Shown: positions 1 to 7,577 of the stretch, piece after piece | Layout: each line of letters begins with the position of its first letter | How positions within the stretch are numbered: position 1 is the first letter of the stretch | Source of the DNA: Streptomyces sp. NA02950 | GTDB lineage: Bacteria; Actinomycetota; Actinomycetes; Streptomycetales; Streptomycetaceae | Assembly: GCF_013364155.1 (NCBI RefSeq) | Contig: NZ_CP054917.1 | Location: forward strand, 62,001-126,000 | Reading direction: 5' to 3' | DNA length: 64,000 nucleotides | Translations under genes and position numbers: made by a program | The notes under the pieces: generated by a model | The model's input: only the letters and a program-made list of their open reading frames with translations | The model's database searches: none | Told to the model about the DNA's origin: nothing

Positions 1-352
1 CGAACTCCGGCGCCGGCGGCTGCAGCTCGAGGGGTTGGCCGCAGTAGCGGGAGAAGGTGTTGACCGAGCTGGTGCGCGCGGCCATGGAGTTGACGGAGGC
101 CCGGGCGGTTGGGCCCTCGAGGCCGGGGCGGCGCCGGGTCAGGCCGCGCTGGGCGTCGGTGAGCCAGGCGAGGGCATTCTCCTCGTCCAGGAGGTCCTCG
201 GTGGCCACCGTACTGACGGCGCCGTCGCCCTGGTCGGCGACCCAGGCCACGTACTCGTCGAGGAAGGCGCGGCGCTGGCGCCGGGTGGCTTCGGCGCGCA
301 GGGTGTCCACGAACGCGGCGACGGCCGCGGTGGCGCGGCGGGGAGGCGTCAC
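1..352 (-). CDS. Site-specific recombinase-like protein, N-terminal part only
   Basis: About 117 N-terminal residues are visible before the gene runs off the left edge. The GTG start at 352 overlaps the stop of the upstream gene in a GTGA arrangement, so the two are probably translationally coupled. The visible part is helical and contains segments such as STVATEDLLDEENALAWL and NTFSRYCGQPLELQ. I recognise these as resembling the core-binding region of Streptomyces proteins annotated as site-specific integrases. The catalytic Arg/His/Tyr domain of a tyrosine recombinase would lie outside the window, so family membership cannot be confirmed here. It is 11 kb from the phage genes and is not obviously their integrase. 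Confidence 0.5.
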   Translation of the reverse strand, partial: MTPPRRATAAVAAFVDTLRAEATRRQRRAFLDEYVAWVADQGDGAVSTVATEDLLDEENALAWLTDAQRGLTRRRPGLEGPTARASVNSMAARTSSVNTFSRYCGQPLELQPPAPEF

Positions 353-1083
353 AGCTTGTCCCACCCCAGGTCGCGGTGTACCTGCCGGACGGCCCGGGCG
401 GTGGGCGCGATGAAGGTGTGCAACAGGCGCAGGGCGCCGTCGCACTGGGCGCCGACGGCCGCGAGGTCGCGGTGCCGGCGGCCGCGGCTGCCCTTGCCGG
501 AGGGGTCGACGAGGTCGAGCTCGTGGACGACCTCGTGGCGGGCGTTGAAGAAGGGCTGGTGGCCTTTGAGTATGGCGTCGTCGAGGGCGGGATCTTTCTT
601 CAGGCCGAGGGCGTTGCGGCAGCGGGTGAGGTCGGCTGCGCCCTGGATGCTCGAGCCGGCCAGGTCCTCGACGTAGAGGTCGATTAGGGCGGAGCGCGGG
701 TCGATGTCGACCACGGCCTTCTTGGTGGCCTGGGTCATCTCGCCGGTCAGGCGGCTGGACATGAAGTGGCTGACGAAGGCTCCGTGCGCGTCGCCCGCGG
801 TGGACAGCAGGGTGGGCAGCGAGTCGCGCAGCAGGGTGCGCAGGCAGGCGTCGATGCCGGCCGCGGTGAACACGATGGCGGCGCGGACCTGGTCGCGGTG
901 GGCCTCGGAGATGGGGCCGCGGGGGTCGTTCTGCGCGCTGCGCAGTTCGTTGAGGGTGGTGAACAGTCCGGCGACGGACTTGTGCGTGGCGACGAGCCGG
1001 GCCCAGCTGCGTTCGACTTCGGGCGGGCAGCCGTGCGGCTTGCGGGGCAGGTTGGTCAGCTCGACGAGCGTCAGTTTCGACAA
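349..1083 (-). CDS. Hypothetical protein, 244 aa, coupled to recombinase-like gene
   Basis: I do not recognise a family. I chose the TTG start at 1083 because an AAGGAG ribosome binding site (1090-1095) sits 6 nt upstream; the frame stays open further upstream, but that part crosses a conserved intergenic repeat. The protein is mainly helical and soluble with no signal peptide or membrane segment. A RNxxxH-like tract (residues NARHEVVHELDLVD) recalls HEPN-type proteins, but that is a weak resemblance. Its TGA overlaps the GTG of the recombinase-like gene, so a role tied to that gene is the best contextual guess. Confidence 0.7.
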   Translation of the reverse strand: MSKLTLVELTNLPRKPHGCPPEVERSWARLVATHKSVAGLFTTLNELRSAQNDPRGPISEAHRDQVRAAIVFTAAGIDACLRTLLRDSLPTLLSTAGDAHGAFVSHFMSSRLTGEMTQATKKAVVDIDPRSALIDLYVEDLAGSSIQGAADLTRCRNALGLKKDPALDDAILKGHQPFFNARHEVVHELDLVDPSGKGSRGRRHRDLAAVGAQCDGALRLLHTFIAPTARAVRQVHRDLGWDKL

Positions 1084-1145
1084 CGTCTTCTCCTTGCGCC
1101 GTTCTCCGCGTGGTGCCCGCGGCCTCTCCGCCTCGAAGTATGAGG

Positions 1146-1179
1146 TGTGTCCGACCGCCGTGTCACTAAATAACAGCAA
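1146..1179 (-). repeat. 34-bp conserved repeat, copy 1
   Basis: Read on the minus strand it begins TTGCTGTTATTTAG and ends CGGTCGGACACA. It matches copy 2 (1342-1375, opposite strand) at 31 of 34 positions and lies about 60 bp upstream of the TTG start of the 244-aa gene. Its placement and orientation suggest a promoter or operator shared by the divergent transcripts. Confidence 0.7.
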
Positions 1180-1341
1180 GTAGCTGGCGATCACGGGGCC
1201 CGGTCCTCCAGCTAGCCCATCGTTTCGGTTCGTGTCGAACCGAGTCGTACGTGCCGGTCCGGTACGGACAATGCGGCCTTCCGGCCTCCCGGCACGCGCT
1301 CCCCCACCGACGCCGACTCTGTCATCTGCGGGTTCGGCTGT

Positions 1342-1375
1342 TTGCTGTTATTTAGATACACGACGGTCGGACACA
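1342..1375 (+). repeat. 34-bp conserved repeat, copy 2
   Basis: This is the inverted partner of the repeat at 1146-1179; the only differences are at three internal positions. It points rightwards, 93 bp upstream of the small gene starting at 1468. An inverted pair 162 bp apart could also be a binding site for the neighbouring recombinase-like protein. Confidence 0.7.
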
Positions 1376-1467
1376 GGGCGCCTGCCGCTGTTGCCGCTCG
1401 GCTCGGCAGTCGGGCACCCCAAGGAAGTGCCGTACGCGAGCGGGCTCCGGTCACTACGCTCAGGCCC

Positions 1468-1662
1468 GTGACCGAGCGACCCGTCGAGAACGTCGACAAC
1501 CGCCCCACGGCGATCGAGCCCAAGCAGAGCGACGCCGTGGAGGACGCCCACTTCCGCCGGCGTCTGCGCGCCACCATGGAACGGCCCCAGACACGCCCGC
1601 CGCTCCTGACCCTCGAAGACGTCCGCGCCCTCGAGGACGCTCCCCCGCCGCAGCGTCCGTGA
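1468..1662 (+). CDS. Small hypothetical protein, 64 aa
   Basis: The GTG start at 1468 gives a 64-residue charged protein without membrane segments. I recognise no family. Support comes from its position downstream of the 34-bp repeat and from a residue pattern with mixed charge and few rare residues (for example NVDNRPTAIEPKQSDAVEDA). There is no strong ribosome binding site, so it may be leaderless or not real. Confidence 0.45.
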   Translation: MTERPVENVDNRPTAIEPKQSDAVEDAHFRRRLRATMERPQTRPPLLTLEDVRALEDAPPPQRP

Positions 1663-1744
1663 TCTTCCCGTCGCCTGACACTGGTGAGTGGTTTCGCGGG
1701 GAACGCCGCCGCGCCGCCCGGGCACTGCCCTAGCCTGCTGTGCC

Positions 1745-2182
1745 ATGGACATCGAGCTGACTGACGATGAGCACCTGCGGGCACTGGCCGCGCTGGAGGC
1801 CGTCGTGGGAAACGACGACGATGCCCTGGCAGTCCTGGCAGGCGGTGCCGGCGAACGGCCGCTGCCAGCGCTGCTGGCCGCCTACGGACAGCACACCCTC
1901 CACCGCGTCGTGATCGCCGCATTCGGCATCGACGCCACCATGGACTACGACGAAACGGGCCGACTGGTATCGGAGATCAACAGCGACCCGGTGGCCCCCC
2001 TGGTCTTCGTCCTGACCGACGCCCTGCACAACCAGGCCGCACCCGCCGGCGACGACCCCGCCACCGCCAAGCTGATCGGCAGGTCGATCCTGCTCGCGAT
2101 CCACGCGTTCACCGACGCCGACAATCAGGACGCCCTCACCCTGCTGCGCGCACTGCGCAACGAGGTCCTGCAGGCCGACTGA
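1745..2182 (+). CDS. Hypothetical protein, 145 aa
   Basis: This is a 145-aa acidic, helical, cytoplasmic protein starting at ATG 1745. It has no signal peptide or membrane segment and belongs to no family I recognise. It stands alone between the 64-aa gene and a convergent broken gene. Codon use (strong third-position GC) supports it being expressed. Confidence 0.7.
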   Translation: MDIELTDDEHLRALAALEAVVGNDDDALAVLAGGAGERPLPALLAAYGQHTLHRVVIAAFGIDATMDYDETGRLVSEINSDPVAPLVFVLTDALHNQAAPAGDDPATAKLIGRSILLAIHAFTDADNQDALTLLRALRNEVLQAD

Positions 2183-2194
2183 GCGACAGCCGGG

Positions 2195-2549
2195 TCAGCG
2201 CGGCCACGTCGCAGGCAGGGGCGCCGCGATGATCCCGTTGAGCAGCGCGCGCAGGTCCGCCAGGAGCTGCTGGCCCTCGGCCGACGTCGGGTAGTCCGCA
2301 CCGCGCAGCAGCGTCGCCGCCCGCGCCAGCGCGCCGGCGAACAGGTTCTCCTCCCCTGCCGGGGCGAGGTCCGGTCCGGCCGCGCGCATCCCGGCGAGCA
2401 CCGCGTCGACGGGCGGCGCAGCGGGAGAGGCGTTGAGGATCTCGGCCGCGCAGGCCCGCTCCGGCGAACTCGGCTGCCACGAGCCGTCCTCCAGCCCCTC
2501 CAGCAGGGACCGGAGCCCGGGTCGTGGCGTCGTGGAAAGTGCTCGTCAT
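2195..2549 (-). pseudogene. Hypothetical gene with probable single-base frameshift
   Basis: The C-terminal part is in one frame and reads as a convincing protein, but that frame has no ATG/GTG until 2401. A good ATG at 2549 opens a frame that begins MTSTFHDATT and would run smoothly into it if one base were removed from the CCCGGG tract at 2516-2521. The repaired product would be about 117 aa, soluble and of unknown function. Either the gene is truly broken or the assembly has an indel. The alternative is a short 68-aa gene starting at GTG 2401. Confidence 0.55.
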
Positions 2550-2701
2550 ACCGCCGGAGCCTAAGTCGCCCCCTGCTCCCAGCCGCACCCGGGGAGGCCC
2601 GGGTGTCGTCTTGCTCGGCAATCCGATCCGCGCTCCGCCCCACCTGCGGCGACCCCTGATCTACAGTCGATGGGTCAACATCCCGAAGGACCGGGGGAAT
2701 T

Positions 2702-3376
2702 GTGGAGAGCTTCTTTCAGCGGGTCGAGCAGGCGTGGCCGGCGGGACGCCGTGATCTTCACTGGCACCTGCTGCCCGCCCCGGCCACGGAGGCGGTGGCG
2801 CTCGGCAGGCCGTATCTCGGCCTGACCCTGACCCGCGGCCTGCACCGGGTCATACCCGAGTGGATGCACTGCACCGTTCTGCACGCCATCGGTGCCGACG
2901 TCGACAACGACCCGGCTGTCCGCGCCGGTATCGATCTTCTCGTCGACGACGTCACCCGCCGAGTCGCCGATGTCGAACCGTTCACGCTCACCTTCGGCCG
3001 GCCAGCCATCGCCCGGTCCGCGATCGAGGCGCCCGGCTCGCCGGATCGCCCGCATCAAACCCTCGTCGAGCACGTCATGGCGGCCCACCGCGAGCTGTGG
3101 GGCGACGCACACCTGCTGTCCCCCAGCAAGGCCCCCCACATCTCCCTCGCCTACGGCGGCGAGGACGCCGAAGGCATCGACCCGGACCAGCTCAACTCCC
3201 AGCTCGCCGACATCGAGGACGATCACGCGGTGGACGTGTACGTGGACCGCCTGCACCTGGTCGCCCAGCGGCACGACGGCGCCCGCATCACCTGGCAGCC
3301 GCTCGCCGAAGTCACGCTGAAGGGCGTCGACGACGAAGCCTTCCTCGACAGCATCATGGCCGAGCTGGACAACTGA
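2702..3376 (+). CDS. 2H phosphoesterase (2'-5' RNA ligase superfamily-like)
   Basis: The two hallmark motifs are visible: His56-Cys-Thr58 (HCTVLH) and His146-Ile-Ser148 (HISLAY). In this superfamily the two HxT/S histidines act on 2',3'-cyclic phosphates or 2'-5' linkages in RNA or nucleotides. At 224 aa the length is typical. The GTG start at 2702 is preceded by a purine-rich GGGGGAA tract. The actual substrate cannot be told from sequence. It converges on the RmlD-like gene and has no obvious operon partner. Confidence 0.8.
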   Translation: MESFFQRVEQAWPAGRRDLHWHLLPAPATEAVALGRPYLGLTLTRGLHRVIPEWMHCTVLHAIGADVDNDPAVRAGIDLLVDDVTRRVADVEPFTLTFGRPAIARSAIEAPGSPDRPHQTLVEHVMAAHRELWGDAHLLSPSKAPHISLAYGGEDAEGIDPDQLNSQLADIEDDHAVDVYVDRLHLVAQRHDGARITWQPLAEVTLKGVDDEAFLDSIMAELDN

Positions 3377-3403
3377 CCGGCGGCGACGGCGAGACAGGCC
3401 GCG

Positions 3404-4258
3404 TCAGGTCGCAGGTACGAGCTGGGCCGTCACGCCGGTGGGATGCAGGAACTGCCGGGCACCGCGCAGTGTGGTGCGCAGATTCTGCTGGGTCGCCCGG
3501 CTGTCGAGGCGTACGTCGAGGGCGCCGAGAAGTGTGCTGTTGGCCCGCAGGCCCTCGGGCAGCCGGGAGGCGTCGAGGCCGTCACGGCGGGCGATGAGGA
3601 TGCCGAGCTCGTGACGGCTCACCGCGTCGGACCCTGCGAGATGGTGGATGCCGGCCGCGTCGCACGACGCCAGTTCGACAAGGGCGGCGGCCAGGTCGGT
3701 GACGTGCACCGGGCAGCGGATGTCGTCGGTGAACAGGGCGCCGTCGCGGGTGCCGGAGGCGAGTTCGTGGACGACGCGCTCATGGACCGAGCGCCCTTGG
3801 CCGATGATCAGCGAGGTGCGGGCGACAGCGGCCTTCGGGTACACGGCGAGGACCCCGGTCTCCGCCGCCGCTTTCGCCGCTCCGTACGGGGTGACGGGGT
3901 CGGGGAGGAAGGTCTCGTCGTAGTGGACTCGGGTACCGGAGAACACTGCGTCGCTGGAAACGTGGACCAGGCGGCTGCCGTGCGTTGCTGCGGCCATCGC
4001 GACCCGGATGGGGCCCTCCGCCGTCGCCGCCCAGTCGTCTTTGCGGCTTGCTGTGTTGATGACGAGATCCGGGCGCACCTCCGCCATGACGGCGTCCAGG
4101 CGTCCGGCATCCCGCAGATCGAGGGGGTACCACTCGGCTTGGGAGGCGTCGCCGGGCTTGGTCGCGTACGTCGCGGCTGTGGTGTGCCCGGCCGCTCTCG
4201 TCTGCCGGATCAGCTCGGCCCCTAGGAAGCCGCTGCCGCCGATGATCAAAGCTCTCAT
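3404..4258 (-). CDS. RmlD-like NAD(P)-dependent sugar reductase (SDR family)
   Basis: This 284-aa extended short-chain dehydrogenase has a GGSGFLG nucleotide-binding loop at residues 7-13, a VSSDAVFSG strand and the catalytic YxxxK motif (YGAAK). It resembles dTDP-4-dehydrorhamnose reductases, which reduce 4-keto sugars bound to a nucleotide. I chose ATG 4258 because the protein begins directly with the Rossmann strand MRALIIGGSG; upstream codons look non-coding. It is separated from the GNAT gene by 118 bp with inverted repeats, so it may be a separate transcript. No other rhamnose-pathway genes are present. Confidence 0.85.
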   Translation of the reverse strand: MRALIIGGSGFLGAELIRQTRAAGHTTAATYATKPGDASQAEWYPLDLRDAGRLDAVMAEVRPDLVINTASRKDDWAATAEGPIRVAMAAATHGSRLVHVSSDAVFSGTRVHYDETFLPDPVTPYGAAKAAAETGVLAVYPKAAVARTSLIIGQGRSVHERVVHELASGTRDGALFTDDIRCPVHVTDLAAALVELASCDAAGIHHLAGSDAVSRHELGILIARRDGLDASRLPEGLRANSTLLGALDVRLDSRATQQNLRTTLRGARQFLHPTGVTAQLVPAT

Positions 4259-4376
4259 GGGCGACACGGTAGACCGGACCCGGTGGGCACCGGCGGAGGC
4301 GGACGCCGCTGGTTCGGGTGTCCGCCTCCGCCGTCGACGTACCGGATCTGACCGCGCGGCCGGCCGCGCGCCGGGG

Positions 4377-4838
4377 CTACGTGTGAGGCTGCCAGACGTA
4401 ACGGACGTCTGGCTCACGCTCGTCGTTGCGCCGCCCGTCCGTCCGCTCGGCCTCTATGAAGCCGTGCCGTTCATAGAACCGCCGCGCCGGCATGTTGACC
4501 TGGAACGTCCATAGCGTCAGCCCGTCTGGCTGCTCCTGCTTGGCCAGGGCCATGAACCGATCGCCCAGCCCCCGCCCACGCCACGCTGGGTCGAGGTAGA
4601 GCTGCTTCAGCTCCACGCCGTTGAGCACCAGGACCCCCACCACACGGTCCCCGGTGACCGCCACCCAGGTCTCGTAGCGCGGCACCAGCACGCGTAAGAA
4701 CCAGTCCCGCACTTCGGCGTCGCTGTGTGCGCAACGCACTGACGGCAGCGCGGCGTTGAAGGAACGCAGCCATACGTCGGCGGCGGGGAACGCGTCGGCG
4801 GAGCCTGCACGACGGAGGACGACGGCGTCACTGTTCAC
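4377..4838 (-). CDS. GNAT-family N-acetyltransferase
   Basis: This is a 153-aa single-domain GNAT enzyme that would move an acetyl group from acetyl-CoA to an amine. The coenzyme A pyrophosphate loop is visible as RGRGLGDRFM, preceded by the beta-bulge strand LKQLYLDPAW, and the C-terminal RRFYERHGF motif is typical. The GTG start lies 12 bp downstream of the sugar dehydrogenase stop, so both genes probably share a transcript. The acceptor substrate is unknown; an amino sugar from the neighbouring cluster is possible but is inference. Confidence 0.85.
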   Translation of the reverse strand: MNSDAVVLRRAGSADAFPAADVWLRSFNAALPSVRCAHSDAEVRDWFLRVLVPRYETWVAVTGDRVVGVLVLNGVELKQLYLDPAWRGRGLGDRFMALAKQEQPDGLTLWTFQVNMPARRFYERHGFIEAERTDGRRNDEREPDVRYVWQPHT

Positions 4839-4850
4839 GGCGCGAGACCT

Positions 4851-6173
4851 CTACTTCCCTGGCCGTCCGAGCTGGTGGACGGTCCAGCCCGCCGAACGCC
4901 ACGGCTCGGGGTCGAGGGTGGTGCGACAGTCGACGAGCAGGGCGTTGGCGGGGCGGTCCACGAGGGCCTGGGGGTTGGCGTGCCCATACTCAGGCCACTC
5001 GGTGGCCAGGACGACGACGTCGGCGCCGTCGAGGGACGCGGGCAGGTCGTCGGTGTAGTCGAACTCGGGGTTGCGAATCAGCGCTGTGTTCACGGCCTGC
5101 GGGTCGTGGATGGTGACGGTGGCGCCGGCCTGCTGGAGGGCCTGGGCGAGCGCGAGGGCCGGACTCTCCCGGACGTCGTTGGTGCCGGGCTTGAACGCGG
5201 CGCCCCACACGGTGACCCGGGCGCCCTCGAGGGGATAGTCGCCCAGGACGCGGGTGATGAGGCCCAGGGCAACGTCGGTGCGGCTCTCGTTGATCTCCTC
5301 GGCGGCGCGCAGGAGGGTCGCTGCGCGGTCGGCGCCGAGCTGGCGGGCGGAGGCGGTGAAGGCGCGGATGTCCTTGGGGAGGCAGCCACCGCCGTACCCG
5401 ATGCCGGGCCTCATGCCGCCGCTGCCGATGCGCGGGTCGATGCCGAGGATGTCCACGATCTCGGCGATGTCGCCGCCGGCGGCCTGGCACATGTCGGCGA
5501 CGGCGTTGATGTACGAGATCTTGAGGCCGAGGAAGGTGTTGGCCGCGCCCTTGGCGAGTTCCGCGGTCTGCGGGTCGGTGACGAACAGGGGGGTTCCGGC
5601 GTCCAGGATGGGGGCGTAGACGGCTCGGATTGCCTTCTCGCCCTCGGGGGTGGTGAGACCGGCGATGAGGCGATCCGGACGCAGGGTGTCCTCGACGGCG
5701 TGTCCCTCGCGCAGGAACTCCGGGTTCCATACGACGTCGACGCGTTCGCCGGCGGGGGCCAGGCGCTGGGCGAGCTCGGTGACCTGGCGGGTCGTGCCGA
5801 CGGTGACCGTGCTTTTCCCGACGATGGTGCACGGCCGGTCGAGGTGGGGAGCGAGCTGGCGGATGGCGCCGAAGACCTGCCCGGTGTCGTAGGACCGGCC
5901 GTCCGGGCTGATGGGGGTGCCGACCCCGATGAAGTGCAGCTCGGCGAAGTCGGCGGCCTCCCGGATGCTGGTGGTGAACCGCAGGCGCCCGCTCGCGGTG
6001 TGTTGGGCAAGTAGCTCGGGAAGGCCGATCTCGAAGATGGGACAGTGGCCGGCGTTGAGCTGTTCCACCTTGGCTTGGTCGACGTCCACGCCGATGACCT
6101 CGTGGCCGAGTTCGGCCATCGCCGCCGCGTGCGGGATGCCAAGGTGACCACAGCCGATTACTGAAATTCTCAT
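4851..6173 (-). CDS. Nucleotide-sugar dehydrogenase (UDP-glucose/GDP-mannose type)
   Basis: At 440 aa it has the full family length and oxidises a hexose C6 alcohol of a nucleotide sugar to the uronic acid in two NAD-dependent steps. The N-terminal Rossmann motif IGCGHLG, a lysine in GKSTVTVGT, and the catalytic cysteine in GYGGGCLPKD (Cys264) are all present. It lies downstream of a strong hairpin after the SIR2-like gene, so it may have its own promoter, and is followed 12 bp later by the GNAT gene. Which sugar it uses cannot be inferred. Confidence 0.9.
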   Translation of the reverse strand: MRISVIGCGHLGIPHAAAMAELGHEVIGVDVDQAKVEQLNAGHCPIFEIGLPELLAQHTASGRLRFTTSIREAADFAELHFIGVGTPISPDGRSYDTGQVFGAIRQLAPHLDRPCTIVGKSTVTVGTTRQVTELAQRLAPAGERVDVVWNPEFLREGHAVEDTLRPDRLIAGLTTPEGEKAIRAVYAPILDAGTPLFVTDPQTAELAKGAANTFLGLKISYINAVADMCQAAGGDIAEIVDILGIDPRIGSGGMRPGIGYGGGCLPKDIRAFTASARQLGADRAATLLRAAEEINESRTDVALGLITRVLGDYPLEGARVTVWGAAFKPGTNDVRESPALALAQALQQAGATVTIHDPQAVNTALIRNPEFDYTDDLPASLDGADVVVLATEWPEYGHANPQALVDRPANALLVDCRTTLDPEPWRSAGWTVHQLGRPGK

Positions 6174-6208
6174 TCCTTGACTCTCACTCTGGGTGGGGGC
6201 CCGCGTGC

Positions 6209-6254
6209 GGGGCCGGGGAACAAGCCTCAGAGGCTAGCGCCGTTCCCCGGCCCC
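6209..6254. terminator. Hairpin terminator after SIR2-like gene
   Basis: The arms GGGGCCGGGGAAC (6209-6221) and GTTCCCCGGCCCC (6242-6254) form a perfect 13-bp stem with a nested 6-bp hairpin (AGCCTC/GAGGCT) in the loop. It lies just after the SIR2-like stop, so it probably ends the aminotransferase/SIR2 transcript before the dehydrogenase. Confidence 0.75.
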
Positions 6255-6259
6255 GTAGT

Positions 6260-7510
6260 TCAGGCTTTGTCGGCGCGGAAGTTCAGCAGCTGCTCCAGCT
6301 CACTGATGGCGTCGGCGGCCGTCTGCCGTACGACCACGTCACCGGTCTGCGGTGCCTCCAGCGGGTACTCGAACCAGGAACCGTCCGGACGGGGGAATCC
6401 CTCCGGGTCGACGATGAACACCTGGAGTCCGGCCTCGCGGGCCCGCTTGGCCACCTGCCGCCGGTCGGCGTGCAGCCCGATCACGACCAGGGCCTTGGCG
6501 TCGGGGTGGAAGGTGACCGGCGGGATCCGCTGGTCGTAGCGGCGCATGAACTGCTCCTCGAACCCGGCGCGGGCGCCGAGCGCGTCGAAGTTGTTCGTGA
6601 TGAACGGGCCGACCATGTGCCCGGCCTCCTCCATGCGCTTGAGCGCGTGCAGGGCCGGGGTGACCTCGGCTTCGAAGCAGGCCCGGTACATGTCCGACAG
6701 CTCGGCGACCTTGTCCTCGGTGTTGAGGAGCATCTCCGCGAGCAGCGGGTCCCGCCCCGGTGCCAGGACGAACGTGAAGCCCTTGCGGAGCTGCTCGTCC
6801 TCGATCTCGTTGACGTGGTAGATCTCGTGGAGCCGGTGCAGCGGCGGAATGCCGGCCTCGTAGGAGACGCCGCAGCCGACCTCGACCTGGAACGGCAGGA
6901 AGTCCGTGAGCTGCGCCAGGTTGTCGGCGTAGACCGGCTGTCCGGGGGTGTCCTTGACCCGGACACCGTGGCTCAGGACCTCCCACGGCCGGCGGCGGAT
7001 CGCCCTCGGCGGGTACGTGTTGACGGAGGTGAACGTGGTGTCGATGACCTGGTAGTCCTCCGGAAGCCGACGGCCCGCCCGCAGATCCTCCGGGTGCTCC
7101 TCGAGGCGAATCATGTGGACGCGCAGGTCGCCCAGTTCGAAGCGGCCCGGCCCCGTCTGCTTCCAGCCGCCCTCGGCCAGCATGGCGTGGTTCTGCTCCC
7201 ACGCCTCGTCGATCTCGGCCTGCGGCGCCGCCACAGAGTGGTACACGTACATCTGCTGCATGGCCAGCGCCGGCGCCGCGGTGGTGTCCACCAGGCCGTA
7301 CTGGTGCCAGTAGTGGACGATGCGGCGGCGTGCGTCACCTTCGCCCGTCCAGCCGGAGTTGGAGGCGGTCTCCTTCTGCTGGGTGCGCCGCCAGATGCCC
7401 TCCTCCACGAAGCGGGGCCGGTCCGCGTTCACCCCGTAGTAGTCGTGCCACTTGCTGAGCTGCTCCTCATCGAGCTGGTCGATGACCGTGACGGGAAACT
7501 GCACCTGCAT
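6260..7510 (-). CDS. SIR2-like (sirtuin fold) protein, probably non-canonical
   Basis: The C-terminal half of this 416-aa protein carries sirtuin-like landmarks: VGCGVSYEAGIPPLHR (about 211-226, cf. GAGxSxxAGIPxFR), FITNNFDALGARAG (303-316, cf. TQNxDGLHxxAG) and a final Rossmann strand ALVVIGLHADR. The catalytic His and the zinc cysteines of protein deacetylases are not seen at the expected places, so it may bind NAD or a related nucleotide without deacetylase activity. The first 200 residues match no family I know. It is downstream of the aminotransferase (67 bp gap), very likely in one operon. Confidence 0.65.
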   Translation of the reverse strand: MQVQFPVTVIDQLDEEQLSKWHDYYGVNADRPRFVEEGIWRRTQQKETASNSGWTGEGDARRRIVHYWHQYGLVDTTAAPALAMQQMYVYHSVAAPQAEIDEAWEQNHAMLAEGGWKQTGPGRFELGDLRVHMIRLEEHPEDLRAGRRLPEDYQVIDTTFTSVNTYPPRAIRRRPWEVLSHGVRVKDTPGQPVYADNLAQLTDFLPFQVEVGCGVSYEAGIPPLHRLHEIYHVNEIEDEQLRKGFTFVLAPGRDPLLAEMLLNTEDKVAELSDMYRACFEAEVTPALHALKRMEEAGHMVGPFITNNFDALGARAGFEEQFMRRYDQRIPPVTFHPDAKALVVIGLHADRRQVAKRAREAGLQVFIVDPEGFPRPDGSWFEYPLEAPQTGDVVVRQTAADAISELEQLLNFRADKA

Positions 7511-7577
7511 GTCGTGTCCTCGATTTTTGATCCGAAACGGTCCGCCCCCGGTGAGGTGGGAGCGGCGCGGCAGGGGG

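Larger units (their letters stand above)
1084..1467. promoter_or_regulatory. Intergenic control region between divergent transcripts
   Basis: This 384-bp gap separates the minus-strand pair from plus-strand small genes. It holds two inverted 34-bp repeats (listed separately) that point outward towards the two transcripts. Between them is a hairpin with an 8-bp perfect stem, TCGGTTCG-TGT-CGAACCGA at 1225-1243, followed by shorter hairpins near 1257-1285. The sequence is more AT-rich than its surroundings at the repeats, as expected for promoters, but I cannot assign -35 and -10 boxes with confidence. Confidence 0.55.
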
